Below are positions 28,458 to 39,156 of a DNA stretch of 64,000 bases, piece by piece. The DNA is taken from positions 3,877,408-3,941,407 of the forward strand of contig NZ_AP027292.1 of the NCBI RefSeq assembly GCF_030295765.1, given 5' to 3'. Source of the DNA: Neptuniibacter halophilus (GTDB lineage: Bacteria > Pseudomonadota > Gammaproteobacteria > Pseudomonadales > Balneatricaceae). A program made the position numbers and the translations under genes. The notes under the pieces are model-generated. The model was not told the origin of the DNA and did not search any database. It saw only the letters and a list, made by a program, of their open reading frames with translations. How positions within the stretch are numbered: position 1 is the stretch's first letter; each line of letters begins with the position of its first letter.

Positions 28458-29693
28458 ATGAGCGTAAAACAGCACCGCAAAACCAATCGCCTTATCTTTG
28501 GTCTGGCCAGCACCATTGCACTGCTTATTCTGGTCAATGGCGGCTTTGCTTACTGGCAGATGCAGCAGGTTAAAGCAGAATTTTATGAGGTCGCCCATCG
28601 TGATCTGCCCCTGGCCTCTCAGCTATTGCCCCTGATCGATCGTCAGTTTGAACAAACCCTGCTGATCGAAAAGCTTCACCAGATTGAGGACCAGCACCGC
28701 CGGCAGATGATTCATATACTGGAAGAGAGCTTCATCCGTACCGGTGATAAGTTTGATCAGGCTTCCGCTGAGCTGAATACCATGCTCTCGGCCATGCTCG
28801 ACTCTCCACGCGAGGCGACCCGGCAGAAAATAACCCGGATCCGCCAGCTCCTTTCACAGATCATTACCGAGCATCGCCAGTATCAGGATCAGGTGTTATC
28901 TATGGTCAACCTGATGAAAACTGATAACAAGCAGTATCAACCCGCTTTTATCAATGTGCTCAGCGCTGAAGAAAAAGACCTTACCCGTGAGCTGATCTCC
29001 CTGAGGGATGAACTGCAGCGCTTTACCCTGGCCTCAGCGCATGCGGTTGAGCGACATGAAGCCTGGGTGATCAAAGGTGTCGTTATCTTTACCCTGTTTG
29101 TATTCTCACTCGGCGCGATTATGCTGCTGATGATGCGACAGGTGATGCGGGGACGCGAGCAGGCAATTGAGAAGATCACCTACTACGCCAGCTATGATCC
29201 CCTGACTGATCTCTACAACCGTCGCCACTTCTTTGAACAATTGCAGTTGCAGATTGAACAATCGATTAAGCAACAGCGTCCGCTGAGCCTCTGTGTTTGT
29301 GACCTTGACCACTTTAAGCAGGTCAATGACAGCCGCGGCCATCAGATGGGTGATCAGGTGCTGAGCCGGTTTGCCGATGTGCTCAAACAGCAGGTCCGTA
29401 GCTCTGATTTTATCGGTCGCTTCGGCGGCGACGAGTTTGTCATCTGCTTCCCGGATACTGAAGCCGCCGAGGCCGCAGCCGTTGCAGAGCGGGTACGCAA
29501 ATGCTTTGCCGAGAGCCTGTTCCGCAGTGATGGTGACAGCTTTTCAGTCAGCTCAACCTTTGGCGTTGCAGAGCTGGATCCGCGCTTCAGCCATGAGGAC
29601 CACCTGATGGAACAGGCCGACATGGCCCTGTATCAGGCCAAGGATCTGGGGCGAAATCAGGTTTACTTTAACGCCCGCAGCGAATCAGATTGA
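28458..29693 (+). CDS. Membrane-bound diguanylate cyclase
   Basis: The protein of 411 residues (from the ATG at 28458) makes the second messenger c-di-GMP. It has a membrane helix at about 11-30, a periplasmic helical sensor of about 170 residues, a second helix at about 203-226, then a GGDEF domain. The active site is an intact GGDEF at 323-327, with an inhibitory I-site RSSD at 314-317. There is no EAL domain. The signal is unknown; the sensor looks like a four-helix bundle. The frame extends upstream to 28341, but that part is not conserved-looking. Confidence 0.88.
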   Translation: MSVKQHRKTNRLIFGLASTIALLILVNGGFAYWQMQQVKAEFYEVAHRDLPLASQLLPLIDRQFEQTLLIEKLHQIEDQHRRQMIHILEESFIRTGDKFDQASAELNTMLSAMLDSPREATRQKITRIRQLLSQIITEHRQYQDQVLSMVNLMKTDNKQYQPAFINVLSAEEKDLTRELISLRDELQRFTLASAHAVERHEAWVIKGVVIFTLFVFSLGAIMLLMMRQVMRGREQAIEKITYYASYDPLTDLYNRRHFFEQLQLQIEQSIKQQRPLSLCVCDLDHFKQVNDSRGHQMGDQVLSRFADVLKQQVRSSDFIGRFGGDEFVICFPDTEAAEAAAVAERVRKCFAESLFRSDGDSFSVSSTFGVAELDPRFSHEDHLMEQADMALYQAKDLGRNQVYFNARSESD

Positions 29694-29760
29694 AGATTCA
29701 CTTGCCGACCGGATCAGGATCAGCAAAACTGAATAAAATTTACCTTAATTGGTTTTGCTA

Positions 29761-30675
29761 ATGATCGACTATAAACAACTGCAGGCGCTGGCAGCGATAC
29801 TGGAAGAATCCAGCTTCGATAAAGCTGCAAATCGCCTGCATATCTCTCAGTCTGCCGTTTCGCAGCGCCTGCGCCAGCTTGAGGAACAGATCGGTCAGCC
29901 GCTGGTGATTCGCAGCAACCCGGTACAGGCTACGGCAGCAGGCCAGCACCTGCTGAAGCACTACCGACAGGTTGCCCTGCTGCAAACGGAACTGCAGCAG
30001 GAACTGTCACAACAGATGGGCGCAGGGTTTACACCGGTCTCCATTGGTATCAATGCTGACAGCCTGGGTACCTGGTTCCTTGAGGCTGTACAGCCTCTGG
30101 TGGAGCAGGAGAACCTGCTGCTTGATCTTAAAGTTGAGGATCAGGATCAGACCCACCACCTGCTCAAAAGCGGTCAGGTCATCGGCTGTATCAGCTCCAA
30201 CCCGGACCCCATGCAGGGCTGCAATTGCCTGCCTCTGGGGGTGATGCCCTACCGCTGCCTCGCCAGCCCCGCCTATCTGGCCCGCTATTTTCCAAACGGT
30301 GTTTCAAGTGAAGCGTTCCGCGCCGCTCCGGTTGCCGAGTACAGTAACAAAGACGAACTGCAGAACCGTTATCTGGCCACCTATTTTCAGCTTGGCCCTA
30401 ACGATTACCCCAGGCACCGCATACCGGCCACAGAATCTTTTCTGCAGATGATCGTCCTCGGCATGGCCTGCGGTATGGTGCCGGATCAGCAGAGCCACCC
30501 CTTTCTTGAATCCGGCGCTGTGGTTGATATGAGCCCGGGCCAATACCTTGCCATCCCGCTGTACTGGCATGTCTGGAATCTCAAATCCAATCTCTACCGC
30601 AAACTGACGCACCACCTCAGCCGCGCTGCGGAACAGCAGCTCGACCCGTTCACGCTGCATCAACATCTGCTCTAA
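29761..30675 (+). CDS. argP: LysR family regulator ArgP
   Basis: ArgP activates argO in response to arginine and represses lysine-related genes. The 304-residue protein begins with the typical DYKQLQALAAI helix-turn-helix, with SQSAVSQRLRQLE as recognition helix. The effector domain keeps ArgP features: VNADSLGTW-like INADSLGTW, LKVEDQDQT, and YFPNGVS. The ATG at 29761 is chosen over a TTG at 29749 because the family begins here; no clear ribosome binding site is seen. It is usually divergent from argO, but here a cyclase gene is inserted between. Confidence 0.88.
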   Translation: MIDYKQLQALAAILEESSFDKAANRLHISQSAVSQRLRQLEEQIGQPLVIRSNPVQATAAGQHLLKHYRQVALLQTELQQELSQQMGAGFTPVSIGINADSLGTWFLEAVQPLVEQENLLLDLKVEDQDQTHHLLKSGQVIGCISSNPDPMQGCNCLPLGVMPYRCLASPAYLARYFPNGVSSEAFRAAPVAEYSNKDELQNRYLATYFQLGPNDYPRHRIPATESFLQMIVLGMACGMVPDQQSHPFLESGAVVDMSPGQYLAIPLYWHVWNLKSNLYRKLTHHLSRAAEQQLDPFTLHQHLL

Positions 30676-30822
30676 CCCCGTTACCCCGATCACCTTAAAA
30701 AGCACCTGCCAGCCGTTCTCATCCTATACTTACAGAGCCTGACGGAGTTCAGCAGCGCTTAGCCAAGGGATCTTTGGCCCACCTGATATCGTGTTAGCGG
30801 ATCTCTGCGGATAGAGAGTAAG

Positions 30823-31569
30823 ATGCCATCAAGCCGTGAATCTGAATTTAAAACCAGTGCCCGAGTCGATCTGATTCTGATTTTGGTCGTTAATCTGTTC
30901 TGCCTGTATATCTTCACCCGGATCGATATGCTGGAATGGATGGTGGAGTTTGCACAAGATCACGAAGAGTGGGAGCTGGATGAGCTGATTCCTCTGGCGT
31001 TCAGCCTGGCCATCTCGTTTGTCTGGTTCGCCTGGAAAAGGGCCTGCGAAGCCCGGCAACTGTATCAGCATACCCGCCACCAGGCCCTGCGCGACCCACT
31101 GACCGGCCTCTACAACCGCCGCTTTATAGCCGAATGCATCACCAAAGAGATTGCTAACAGCCGTCGCAACGGCAGCCGGTTCGCTATCCTGCTGATGGAT
31201 CTCGATAACTTTAAACAGGTTAACGACCGCTACGGACACAACACCGGTGACGAGGTTCTGCAGCGCTTTGCCACTGTACTGCACCGCCAGATACGCCATT
31301 CCGATGTTGTCGCACGCTGGGGAGGTGAAGAGTTTGCCATGCTGTGTCGGGATACAGATGAAACCGAGGCCTGCACAGTCGCCGAAAAACTACTGACTCA
31401 GTTCCGGCAAGAAGCCTACCCCGAAGACCTCCGGGTGACTGCGACCATCGGCATCGCCGTCTCCTGCGGGAAAGAAACGATGTCGCAGGTACTGCATAAA
31501 GCTGACAAGAACCTTTACCGGGGTAAAGATCTGGGTAAAGATCAGGTGGTGTTCGAGGGCTCAGCCTGA
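30823..31569 (+). CDS. Diguanylate cyclase with short membrane N-terminus
   Basis: The 248-residue protein has two hydrophobic segments (about 15-32 and 54-71) separated by a very acidic loop, then a GGDEF domain. The active site is GGEEF at 167-171 with an I-site RHSD at 158-161, so product inhibition is expected. It has no separate sensor domain; the acidic loop between the helices is the only possible input. It is convergent with moaE. Confidence 0.87.
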   Translation: MPSSRESEFKTSARVDLILILVVNLFCLYIFTRIDMLEWMVEFAQDHEEWELDELIPLAFSLAISFVWFAWKRACEARQLYQHTRHQALRDPLTGLYNRRFIAECITKEIANSRRNGSRFAILLMDLDNFKQVNDRYGHNTGDEVLQRFATVLHRQIRHSDVVARWGGEEFAMLCRDTDETEACTVAEKLLTQFRQEAYPEDLRVTATIGIAVSCGKETMSQVLHKADKNLYRGKDLGKDQVVFEGSA

Positions 31570-31582
31570 GCGAAGTTACCAA

Positions 31583-32041
31583 TTACCAGTTATCTGCAGC
31601 ATCCAGATCACTCTGTTTTTGCTCAACCCAGCTCTCGCCCTGATCGGTAATCTCTTTTTTCCAGAACGGCGCGTCTTTCTTCAGGTAATCCATTATAAAC
31701 TGCGCCGCATCAAATGCGTTTTGCCGATGCGCACTGCCCACACCCACAAAAACGATATTCTCATTCAGGCTCAGGCGCCCTACCCGGTGGCAGATAACAA
31801 TATTCCCCAGCTCCCAGCGCTGCCTTGCCTGATCGGCTATCGCATGCAAGGCCTTCTCCGTCATGCCCGGATAGTGCTCCAGAAACAGAGCATCCAGATG
31901 ACTGTCGGCTACTTCAAGCTCACGGACAATTCCGGTAAAAGTGACCAGAGCCCCGCTGCTGCCATCCGCCGCCCGGACCTGCTCACTCAGGGTTCCGATA
32001 TCAAATTCTTCGTTCTGGATATAAATTGCAGTATCAGCCAT
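31583..32041 (-). CDS. moaE: Molybdopterin synthase catalytic subunit
   Basis: MoaE with MoaD adds sulfur to cyclic pyranopterin monophosphate to make molybdopterin. The 152-residue product from the ATG at 32041, which has a GGAGA site, matches E. coli MoaE (150). The segments IVICHRVGRL, RQNAFDAAQFIMDYLK and KKDAPFWKKE are family hallmarks, the last with the active-site lysine. The other moa genes are not in the window. Confidence 0.93.
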   Translation of the reverse strand: MADTAIYIQNEEFDIGTLSEQVRAADGSSGALVTFTGIVRELEVADSHLDALFLEHYPGMTEKALHAIADQARQRWELGNIVICHRVGRLSLNENIVFVGVGSAHRQNAFDAAQFIMDYLKKDAPFWKKEITDQGESWVEQKQSDLDAADNW

Positions 32042-32203
32042 CAGTCTCTCCTTACACCGGAGCCCGATCATAGCACTTAATCACCGCGATGACCGCTCTA
32101 ATCAGTGCTCCGGCTCTACCTTACAAAGCCGTTTAATGGTAAGGTTTGCGGCTTGATTTTCAGCTTTAATCCGAACATTTTCGGAGTAGTACCGAGGGAA
32201 AAG

Positions 32204-32653
32204 ATGGTCTGGTACCCCCATGCGACCGTAGCCGTCATTGTTGAACAGGAAGGGAAGTTTCTGCTGGTCGAAGAGCACTCTTCAGGTCAGATCGTCTTCA
32301 ACCAGCCCGCCGGGCACATTGAAGAAGATGAAAGCTTTGTACAGGCGGCCTGCCGTGAAACCCTTGAAGAAACGGCCTGGCATATCCGGCCGCAGGCACT
32401 GGTTGGTTTTTACGTCTACAAATCGGGCAGCAACAATACCACTTACCATCGCGCCTGCTTTATTGCCGACGCCATCCGCCACGAGCCCGACCTGAAACTG
32501 GATGAGGGCATTATTCGCGCCGTCTGGATGACCCGTGATGAAGTGGCCGCTCAGGCAGAAAAACTGCGCAGCCCGATGGTACTGCAATGCATTGATGATT
32601 ATCTGGCGGGCCAGCGTTACCCGCTTGAGTTAATCCACGAACACAGTAACTGA
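32204..32653 (+). CDS. nudJ: Nudix hydrolase NudJ-like
   Basis: NudJ in E. coli hydrolyses thiamine pyrophosphate-type and nucleoside di- and triphosphates. The 149-residue product starts at the ATG at 32204, which has a GGGA site and matches the usual MxxPHxTVA start. The Nudix box runs from GHIEEDESF to RETLEET. The C-terminal GQRYPLELI matches E. coli NudJ well. The order nudJ-mnmA-hflD is the same as in E. coli, which supports the name. Confidence 0.88.
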   Translation: MVWYPHATVAVIVEQEGKFLLVEEHSSGQIVFNQPAGHIEEDESFVQAACRETLEETAWHIRPQALVGFYVYKSGSNNTTYHRACFIADAIRHEPDLKLDEGIIRAVWMTRDEVAAQAEKLRSPMVLQCIDDYLAGQRYPLELIHEHSN

Positions 32654-32666
32654 ATCGAATACAGAG

Positions 32667-33785
32667 ATGACAGATCCCAAGCAAACCAAAGTGATCGTCG
32701 GCATGTCCGGCGGTGTTGACTCCTCAGTTTCCGCCCTGCTTCTGATGCAACAGGGCTATCAGGTCGAAGGCCTGTTTATGAAAAACTGGGATGAGGACGA
32801 TGGCACAGAATACTGCACTGCCAAAGAGGATCTGGCCGACGCACAGTCGGTGTGTGACAAACTTGGCATCACTCTGCACACCGCCAATTTCGCCGCAGAA
32901 TACTGGGATAATGTATTCGAACATTTCCTTGAAGAGTACAAAGCCGGCCGCACGCCAAACCCGGATATCCTCTGTAACCGTGAAATCAAATTCAAAGCGT
33001 TTCTCGAATACGCGGTCGAACTGGGTGCCGACCTGATCGCCACCGGTCACTATGTCCGTCGCGGCGAGCGCGATGGCAAAACCCGGTTACTGAAAGGGCT
33101 CGATAACAACAAAGACCAGAGTTATTTCCTGCATCAGGTCGGTCAGCGTGAAATTGAGAAAACGCTGTTCCCGGTAGGCGAACTGGAGAAACCTGAAGTT
33201 CGCAGGCTGGCAGAAGAACACGGCCTGACCACCCATAACAAGAAAGACAGCACCGGTATCTGCTTTATCGGCGAGCGCCGTTTCAGCGACTTCCTGAAAC
33301 AGTACCTGCCGGCACAACCGGGCAAAATTGAAACGCCCGACGGCGTGGAGATTGGCGAGCACGCAGGGCTCATGTACTACACCATCGGTCAGCGTCAGGG
33401 GCTGCAGATTGGCGGTCTCAAAGACTACCCGGAAGAACCCTGGTTTGTTGCCGCTAAAGATCTGGAGCGTAATGTTCTGGTTGCCGTACAGGGCAAACAA
33501 CATGAGCTGCTGTTTACAGACTGGCTCACCGCCGACGAGCTGTTCTGGATCAACGAAGAAGAACCCGCGCTGCCATTGCGCTGCAAAGCCAAAGTGCGCT
33601 ACCGCCAGTCCGATCAGGACTGTGTCATCGAGCGCCAGGGCGATTCCGGCTATCTGATCCGTTTTGACGAGCCGCAACGGGCGATCACCCCCGGCCAGTC
33701 TGTCGTCATCTATGACGCTGACATCTGTCTTGGCGGTGGTGTAATCGAACACACCGGCAAGACCCAACAGCCGCCTGCTAACTGA
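32667..33785 (+). CDS. mnmA: tRNA-specific 2-thiouridylase MnmA
   Basis: MnmA makes 2-thiouridine at position 34 of tRNAs for Lys, Glu and Gln, using ATP and sulfur relayed by Tus proteins. The PP-loop motif [10 protein letters not shown] lies at residues 12-21, and the two catalytic cysteines in ILCNREIKF and [11 protein letters not shown]. The 372 residues match the family. It is 13 bases after nudJ and 10 before hflD. Confidence 0.96.
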   Translation: MTDPKQTKVIVGMSGGVDSSVSALLLMQQGYQVEGLFMKNWDEDDGTEYCTAKEDLADAQSVCDKLGITLHTANFAAEYWDNVFEHFLEEYKAGRTPNPDILCNREIKFKAFLEYAVELGADLIATGHYVRRGERDGKTRLLKGLDNNKDQSYFLHQVGQREIEKTLFPVGELEKPEVRRLAEEHGLTTHNKKDSTGICFIGERRFSDFLKQYLPAQPGKIETPDGVEIGEHAGLMYYTIGQRQGLQIGGLKDYPEEPWFVAAKDLERNVLVAVQGKQHELLFTDWLTADELFWINEEEPALPLRCKAKVRYRQSDQDCVIERQGDSGYLIRFDEPQRAITPGQSVVIYDADICLGGGVIEHTGKTQQPPAN

Positions 33786-33795
33786 GGACTGAACC

Positions 33796-34461
33796 GTGGC
33801 ACGTATGCATGATGAACAAACCCTTGGCCTTGCAGGCCTGTTTCAGGCAGCCGCACTGGTAGAGCAGATCGCTACTCGCGGCATGGTTTCACAGAACAGT
33901 CTGGAAACGTCGATCTTCAGCATCATGCAACTGAATCCCTCTGTCAGCGAAGATATTTTTGGCGGTGCCGACGCCCTGCCTTACAACCTGCACCTGGGCC
34001 TGCAGAACCTGAAAGACCTGATCGACAAGCCGCGTTCCGAGCACAACAAAGATGTCATCCGGTATGCCCTGAGCATGATGCATCTGGAACGCAAACTGAG
34101 CGCCGACCCGGAGATGATGCAAACCATCGCCCAACGCCTCAATCAGGTCTCGGAACAGGCCCGCTACTTCAGCCCGGATGACCCGGATGCACTGCAGAAC
34201 CCGGCCACCTTCTGCCACCCGAATGTGATCGCCAATATCGCCAGTCTGTATCAGGACACCATCAGCACCTTCAGCTTCCGTATTCAGGTTACCGGCGACC
34301 CGCGACATCTGCAGAACAGCGAAAATGCAGCAAAGATTCGCGCCCTGTTGCTGGCCGGAATTCGCAGCGCCATGCTCTGGCGGCAAAAAGGCGGAAAACG
34401 CTGGCACCTGCTGTTTTTCAAGTCGCGTATGCGCCCGTCCCTGAAGAAATTTATGAACTGA
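33796..34461 (+). CDS. hflD: High frequency lysogenization protein HflD
   Basis: HflD is a membrane-associated all-helical protein, first known for inhibiting phage lambda CII in E. coli; its housekeeping role is unclear. The 221 residues contain typical segments such as LGLQNLKDL and NKDVIRYALSMMHLERKL, and near the end IRALLLAGIRSAMLWRQ-like sequence. The start is GTG at 33796 with a GAGGA site seven bases upstream; an ATG three codons later is possible. Confidence 0.9.
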   Translation: MARMHDEQTLGLAGLFQAAALVEQIATRGMVSQNSLETSIFSIMQLNPSVSEDIFGGADALPYNLHLGLQNLKDLIDKPRSEHNKDVIRYALSMMHLERKLSADPEMMQTIAQRLNQVSEQARYFSPDDPDALQNPATFCHPNVIANIASLYQDTISTFSFRIQVTGDPRHLQNSENAAKIRALLLAGIRSAMLWRQKGGKRWHLLFFKSRMRPSLKKFMN

Positions 34462-34505
34462 GTTTGCGCAACCGCCAGCCCCTACGAAAAGGCCGGCTTC
34501 TCGGT

Positions 34506-34511
34506 TATAAT
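34506..34511 (+). promoter_or_regulatory. -10 element for purB
   Basis: A perfect TATAAT lies 109 bases before the purB start, in the gap after hflD. The matching -35 region (TACGAA at a 17-base spacing) is weak. Confidence 0.5.
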
Positions 34512-34555
34512 GCGCGCCTTACTTTTAACCTGAAGAATCTTTGAACAAGACCCTG

Positions 34556-35984
<1,429 letters not shown>

Positions 35985-36015
35985 GCGTCTGTGTACGCAG
36001 CAGATTGACAGATAA

Positions 36016-36038
36016 ACGGGGCATCAGCCCCGTTTTTT
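36016..36038 (+). terminator. Rho-independent terminator of purB
   Basis: ACGGGGC-ATCA-GCCCCGT is followed by TTTTTT, 32 bases after the purB stop codon. It lies only 12 bases before the next gene, which therefore needs its own promoter or read-through. Confidence 0.9.
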
Positions 36039-36049
36039 AGGTAACGAAG

Positions 36050-36886
36050 ATGGAATCACTCAGTCGCGAAGACGGTACGACCCTGCACTATATCTCGCTT
36101 GGTCAGGGCGAAAAGACACTGGTATTTCTGCATGGCTGGACCGCCAGCGTCAGAGAGTGGCTCCCTTTTGCTTCGGAGCTGGCACAGAACCATCGGGTAG
36201 TCTGCTGGGATGCCCGCGGTCATGGGGCGCACACGTATCAGCCTGACAGCGAAACAAGCCTGCCAGCGATGGCGACAGATCTCGAAAGCCTGCTCACACA
36301 TCTGAACATTAATGATGCCATTCTGGTCGGCCACTCCATGGGCGCACTTACCGCCTGGGAATATATCCGCCAGTATGGGCAGCAGCGTCTGGCCGGCCTT
36401 TGTCTGATTGACCAGTCACCCAAACTGGTGACCGACCAGCACTGGAGCCACGGCGTCTACAGCAACTTCGACAGCCAGCGCAATCAACGCTTTCTGCAAC
36501 GTCTGACCGAGGATTTCCCGGAGGCGGTGCTGGAGCTGATAGGTCAGGGTATGAATCTGCGTTCGCGGCAGAACTATGAGCAGAACTCCCGTGGCTTCCA
36601 GCAGATGCGCGAATACCTTGAGCAACTACCCGGCGCCCTGCTGACCCGGTGCTGGGACAGCATTACGCAGCAGGATTACCGCCCGGTACTGGCCGCTATC
36701 GAACGCCCTGCGCTGCTGATTTATGGCGATCAGAGCCAGTTCTACAGTGCAGAACTGCAGCAATGGGTGCATCAGCAGATCAGTGGGTCTGAACTGCATA
36801 TATACGAAAATTCCGATCATTCGCCGCACTTGTGGCACAAAGAGCGATTTATCTACGACCTGAACCGGTTTGTAGATGCATTGTGA
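36050..36886 (+). CDS. Alpha/beta hydrolase fold protein
   Basis: The 278-residue protein has a complete alpha/beta hydrolase core: oxyanion HGWTASVREW, nucleophile elbow GHSMGALTAW (serine), a late aspartate in IYGDQSQFY, and the histidine in ENSDHSPHL. Substrate cannot be told from sequence. There is no signal peptide, so it is cytoplasmic. The start follows the purB terminator closely; trmJ begins nine bases after its stop. Confidence 0.82.
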   Translation: MESLSREDGTTLHYISLGQGEKTLVFLHGWTASVREWLPFASELAQNHRVVCWDARGHGAHTYQPDSETSLPAMATDLESLLTHLNINDAILVGHSMGALTAWEYIRQYGQQRLAGLCLIDQSPKLVTDQHWSHGVYSNFDSQRNQRFLQRLTEDFPEAVLELIGQGMNLRSRQNYEQNSRGFQQMREYLEQLPGALLTRCWDSITQQDYRPVLAAIERPALLIYGDQSQFYSAELQQWVHQQISGSELHIYENSDHSPHLWHKERFIYDLNRFVDAL

Positions 36887-36895
36887 GAGTAAGCG

Positions 36896-37624
36896 ATGTT
36901 ATCTAACGTTAGAGTTGTCCTGATCAACACCTTCCATCCGGGCAATATCGGCGCTGCAGCCCGCGCCATGAAAAATATGGGGCTGAGCAAACTCTATCTG
37001 GTAGACCCTGAAGAGTATCCGAGCGCTGAGGCCGATTCCCGCGCGGCGGGCGCAAAAGACCTACTCGACAGTGCCATAGTCGTCAGCACCCTCGAAGAAG
37101 CCATTGGCGACTGCCAGTTGGTAATCGGTACCAGCGCACGCACCAAACGCACTTTTGATCTCCCTCTGCTGGATGCCCGCAAAGGGGCCGAGCGGGTGGT
37201 GGCGGAAGCCAGATCCGGCGAGGTGGCACTGGTGTTCGGCCGTGAGACCATGGGCCTGCACAACCACGAACTACAGCAGTGCAACGTCCATGTTTATATC
37301 CCGGCCAACCCTGAATATCCGGTATTAAACGTCTCCCAGGCGATCCAGCTCCTCTGCTATGAAGTCTTTATGGCCGCAGAGAACAAAACCTACACCGAGG
37401 TTCAGGAGGAGTACCCAAGGCAACGGGAGATGGCGCTGTTTTACGAACATCTGGAAAAGGTATTACGTCTCACCCACTTCATCATTCCCCAGCATGAGGG
37501 TAAAGTACTGGAGAAGCTCCGACGCTACTTCAACCGTTCCCGGCCTGAGCGCACTGAACTGAATATGCTGCGCGGCATCCTGACCTCTGTTGAAGAGACC
37601 GTCGACAAACTCAACAAGCACTGA
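36896..37624 (+). CDS. trmJ: tRNA (cytidine/uridine-2'-O-)-methyltransferase TrmJ-like
   Basis: TrmJ 2'-O-methylates position 32 of several tRNAs. The 242-residue SPOUT protein has GNIGAAARAMKNMGL near the N-terminus, VFGRETMGLHNHEL in the middle and IPANPEYPVLNVSQA as the knot motif. The C-terminal helical extension is present. Length agrees with E. coli TrmJ (246). It is followed by a small helical protein and roxA with tight spacing. Confidence 0.9.
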   Translation: MLSNVRVVLINTFHPGNIGAAARAMKNMGLSKLYLVDPEEYPSAEADSRAAGAKDLLDSAIVVSTLEEAIGDCQLVIGTSARTKRTFDLPLLDARKGAERVVAEARSGEVALVFGRETMGLHNHELQQCNVHVYIPANPEYPVLNVSQAIQLLCYEVFMAAENKTYTEVQEEYPRQREMALFYEHLEKVLRLTHFIIPQHEGKVLEKLRRYFNRSRPERTELNMLRGILTSVEETVDKLNKH

Positions 37625-37639
37625 CGGATAGAGAAAACA

Positions 37640-37888
37640 ATGGAAGAGAATCTGCAACAACTGCTGAAACAGGCAGATGATCTGCGTGACGGCATCCAGA
37701 AGATACATGACCAGTCCAAGACCATGGGTTACAACGCCGTAGGTATTCGCGAATGTGCCGAAACCATTCAGCGCTGCCTGAAAAAAGTGGGCAATAATAA
37801 GATTGCCGCGCTTGCCTCCCGTGACAAACGCAAGGTTTATGCGGAGATGGAAGAAGCTGTAGACCAACTGATGGAGTTGATCAACTAG
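37640..37888 (+). CDS. Small helical protein, function unknown
   Basis: The 82-residue protein is charged, has no membrane segment and is predicted by eye to be two or three long helices. I do not recognise the family. It starts 16 bases after trmJ and its last base is the first base of the roxA GTG start codon. Such tight coupling suggests a real gene linked to translation or RNA modification, but this is inference. Confidence 0.65.
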   Translation: MEENLQQLLKQADDLRDGIQKIHDQSKTMGYNAVGIRECAETIQRCLKKVGNNKIAALASRDKRKVYAEMEEAVDQLMELIN

Positions 37889-39039
37889 TGGATACTCTGT
37901 TTGGAGAGATCAGCGTAGAAACGTTTCTGCGTGAATACTGGCAGAAGAAACCTCTGCTGATCCGGAATGCTTTTCCCGACTTTGAACCACCCGTCAGCGC
38001 TGATGAACTCGCCGGCATGGCGCTGGAGCAGGATATTGAATCCCGGCTGATCATTCAGTCAGCCGATGGCAAAGAGTGGGAATTAAAACACGGCCCGTTC
38101 AGCGAAGAGACCTTTGCCGAACTGCCCCCCTCCCACTGGAGCCTGCTGGTTCAGGCCGTCGACCACTGGGTGCCGGAAGTGAGCGAGCTGGCAGAACACT
38201 TCAACTTCCTGCCAAACTGGCGACTGGATGATCTGATGATCAGCTATGCCGCTGACGGCGGTGGCGTAGGCCCCCATTACGATAATTATGATGTTTTCCT
38301 GATACAGGCCTCCGGTACCCGCTGCTGGGAAGTCGGCGGCCTCTACGATGAAAACTCGCCGCGCCGTGATGACGTACCCGTCATGATCCTGCCCGAATGG
38401 GAAGCTGAACAGCGCTGGGAACTCAACCCGGGTGATATGCTGTACCTCCCCCCTCGCGTCGGCCATAACGGTTACGCTGTCGGTGATGATTGCATGACCT
38501 ACTCTGTTGGCTTCCGCGCGCCCTCACATCAGGAGGTGCTCGAAGGCTACAGCCGCTACCTCGACAACCTGACAACGGCCGAAGAGCGCTACGCTGACCC
38601 GGACTTCAAACTGCAGAACAATCCCGGTGAGATCACCGATCAGGCGATTGACCGGGTGCAATCCATCCTGCGTCGCTACAGTGAAGACCGGGAACTGATC
38701 AGCCACTGGTTCGGTGAATTCATGACCGAACCGAAATACCCCGATCAGGCCGGCGAAAACAGCGTTGAAATGGATGAAGGCGAGATCCGCAACCTGCTCA
38801 GTGCCGGTATTCCCCTGTGCCGCAATGAAGGCTCAAGGTTCGCTTTCCATCGCAGTGGCGACCTGTTTATCCTGTTTGTAGACGGTAAAGGCTGTGCCTG
38901 CAGCCCGGATCAGATCCCCCTCGCAGAGCAGCTTTGCAGCGCCCTCTATCACACCGATATACCGGTAGGTGATGGCAACCTGCAGCTCATCAAGGCACTG
39001 CTTTTACAGGGATCACTCTACTTCCTCGGCGAAGAGTAA
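37888..39039 (+). CDS. roxA: Ribosomal protein L16 arginine hydroxylase (YcfD/RoxA family)
   Basis: RoxA is a JmjC-type Fe(II)/2-oxoglutarate oxygenase that hydroxylates an arginine of ribosomal protein L16. The 383-residue protein has the iron-binding HYDNYDVFL motif (His-x-Asp) and a distal histidine in PRVGHNGYAV, in a cupin fold. The C-terminal winged-helix and dimerisation part is present. The start is GTG, overlapping the preceding stop by one base. A homologous gene, ycfD, lies near purB-mnmA in E. coli as well. Confidence 0.9.
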   Translation: MDTLFGEISVETFLREYWQKKPLLIRNAFPDFEPPVSADELAGMALEQDIESRLIIQSADGKEWELKHGPFSEETFAELPPSHWSLLVQAVDHWVPEVSELAEHFNFLPNWRLDDLMISYAADGGGVGPHYDNYDVFLIQASGTRCWEVGGLYDENSPRRDDVPVMILPEWEAEQRWELNPGDMLYLPPRVGHNGYAVGDDCMTYSVGFRAPSHQEVLEGYSRYLDNLTTAEERYADPDFKLQNNPGEITDQAIDRVQSILRRYSEDRELISHWFGEFMTEPKYPDQAGENSVEMDEGEIRNLLSAGIPLCRNEGSRFAFHRSGDLFILFVDGKGCACSPDQIPLAEQLCSALYHTDIPVGDGNLQLIKALLLQGSLYFLGEE

Positions 39040-39061
39040 AAGCCCGCCTGCCTGAGGCCCG

Positions 39062-39088
39062 GTACCTATCAACAGAGCTGATAGGTAC
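39062..39088. repeat. Perfect 10-bp inverted repeat after roxA
   Basis: GTACCTATCA and TGATAGGTAC flank a seven-base loop, 23 bases after roxA and 69 before the crotonase gene. The first T-rich stretch comes 13 bases later, so it may be either a weak terminator or an operator. Confidence 0.6.
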
Positions 39089-39156
39089 TATCCCTCACTT
39101 CTTTTTCTGATTCTGCTACACTGCGGCAAAGCCAATGGACAGCCGAGTGGACTCTG

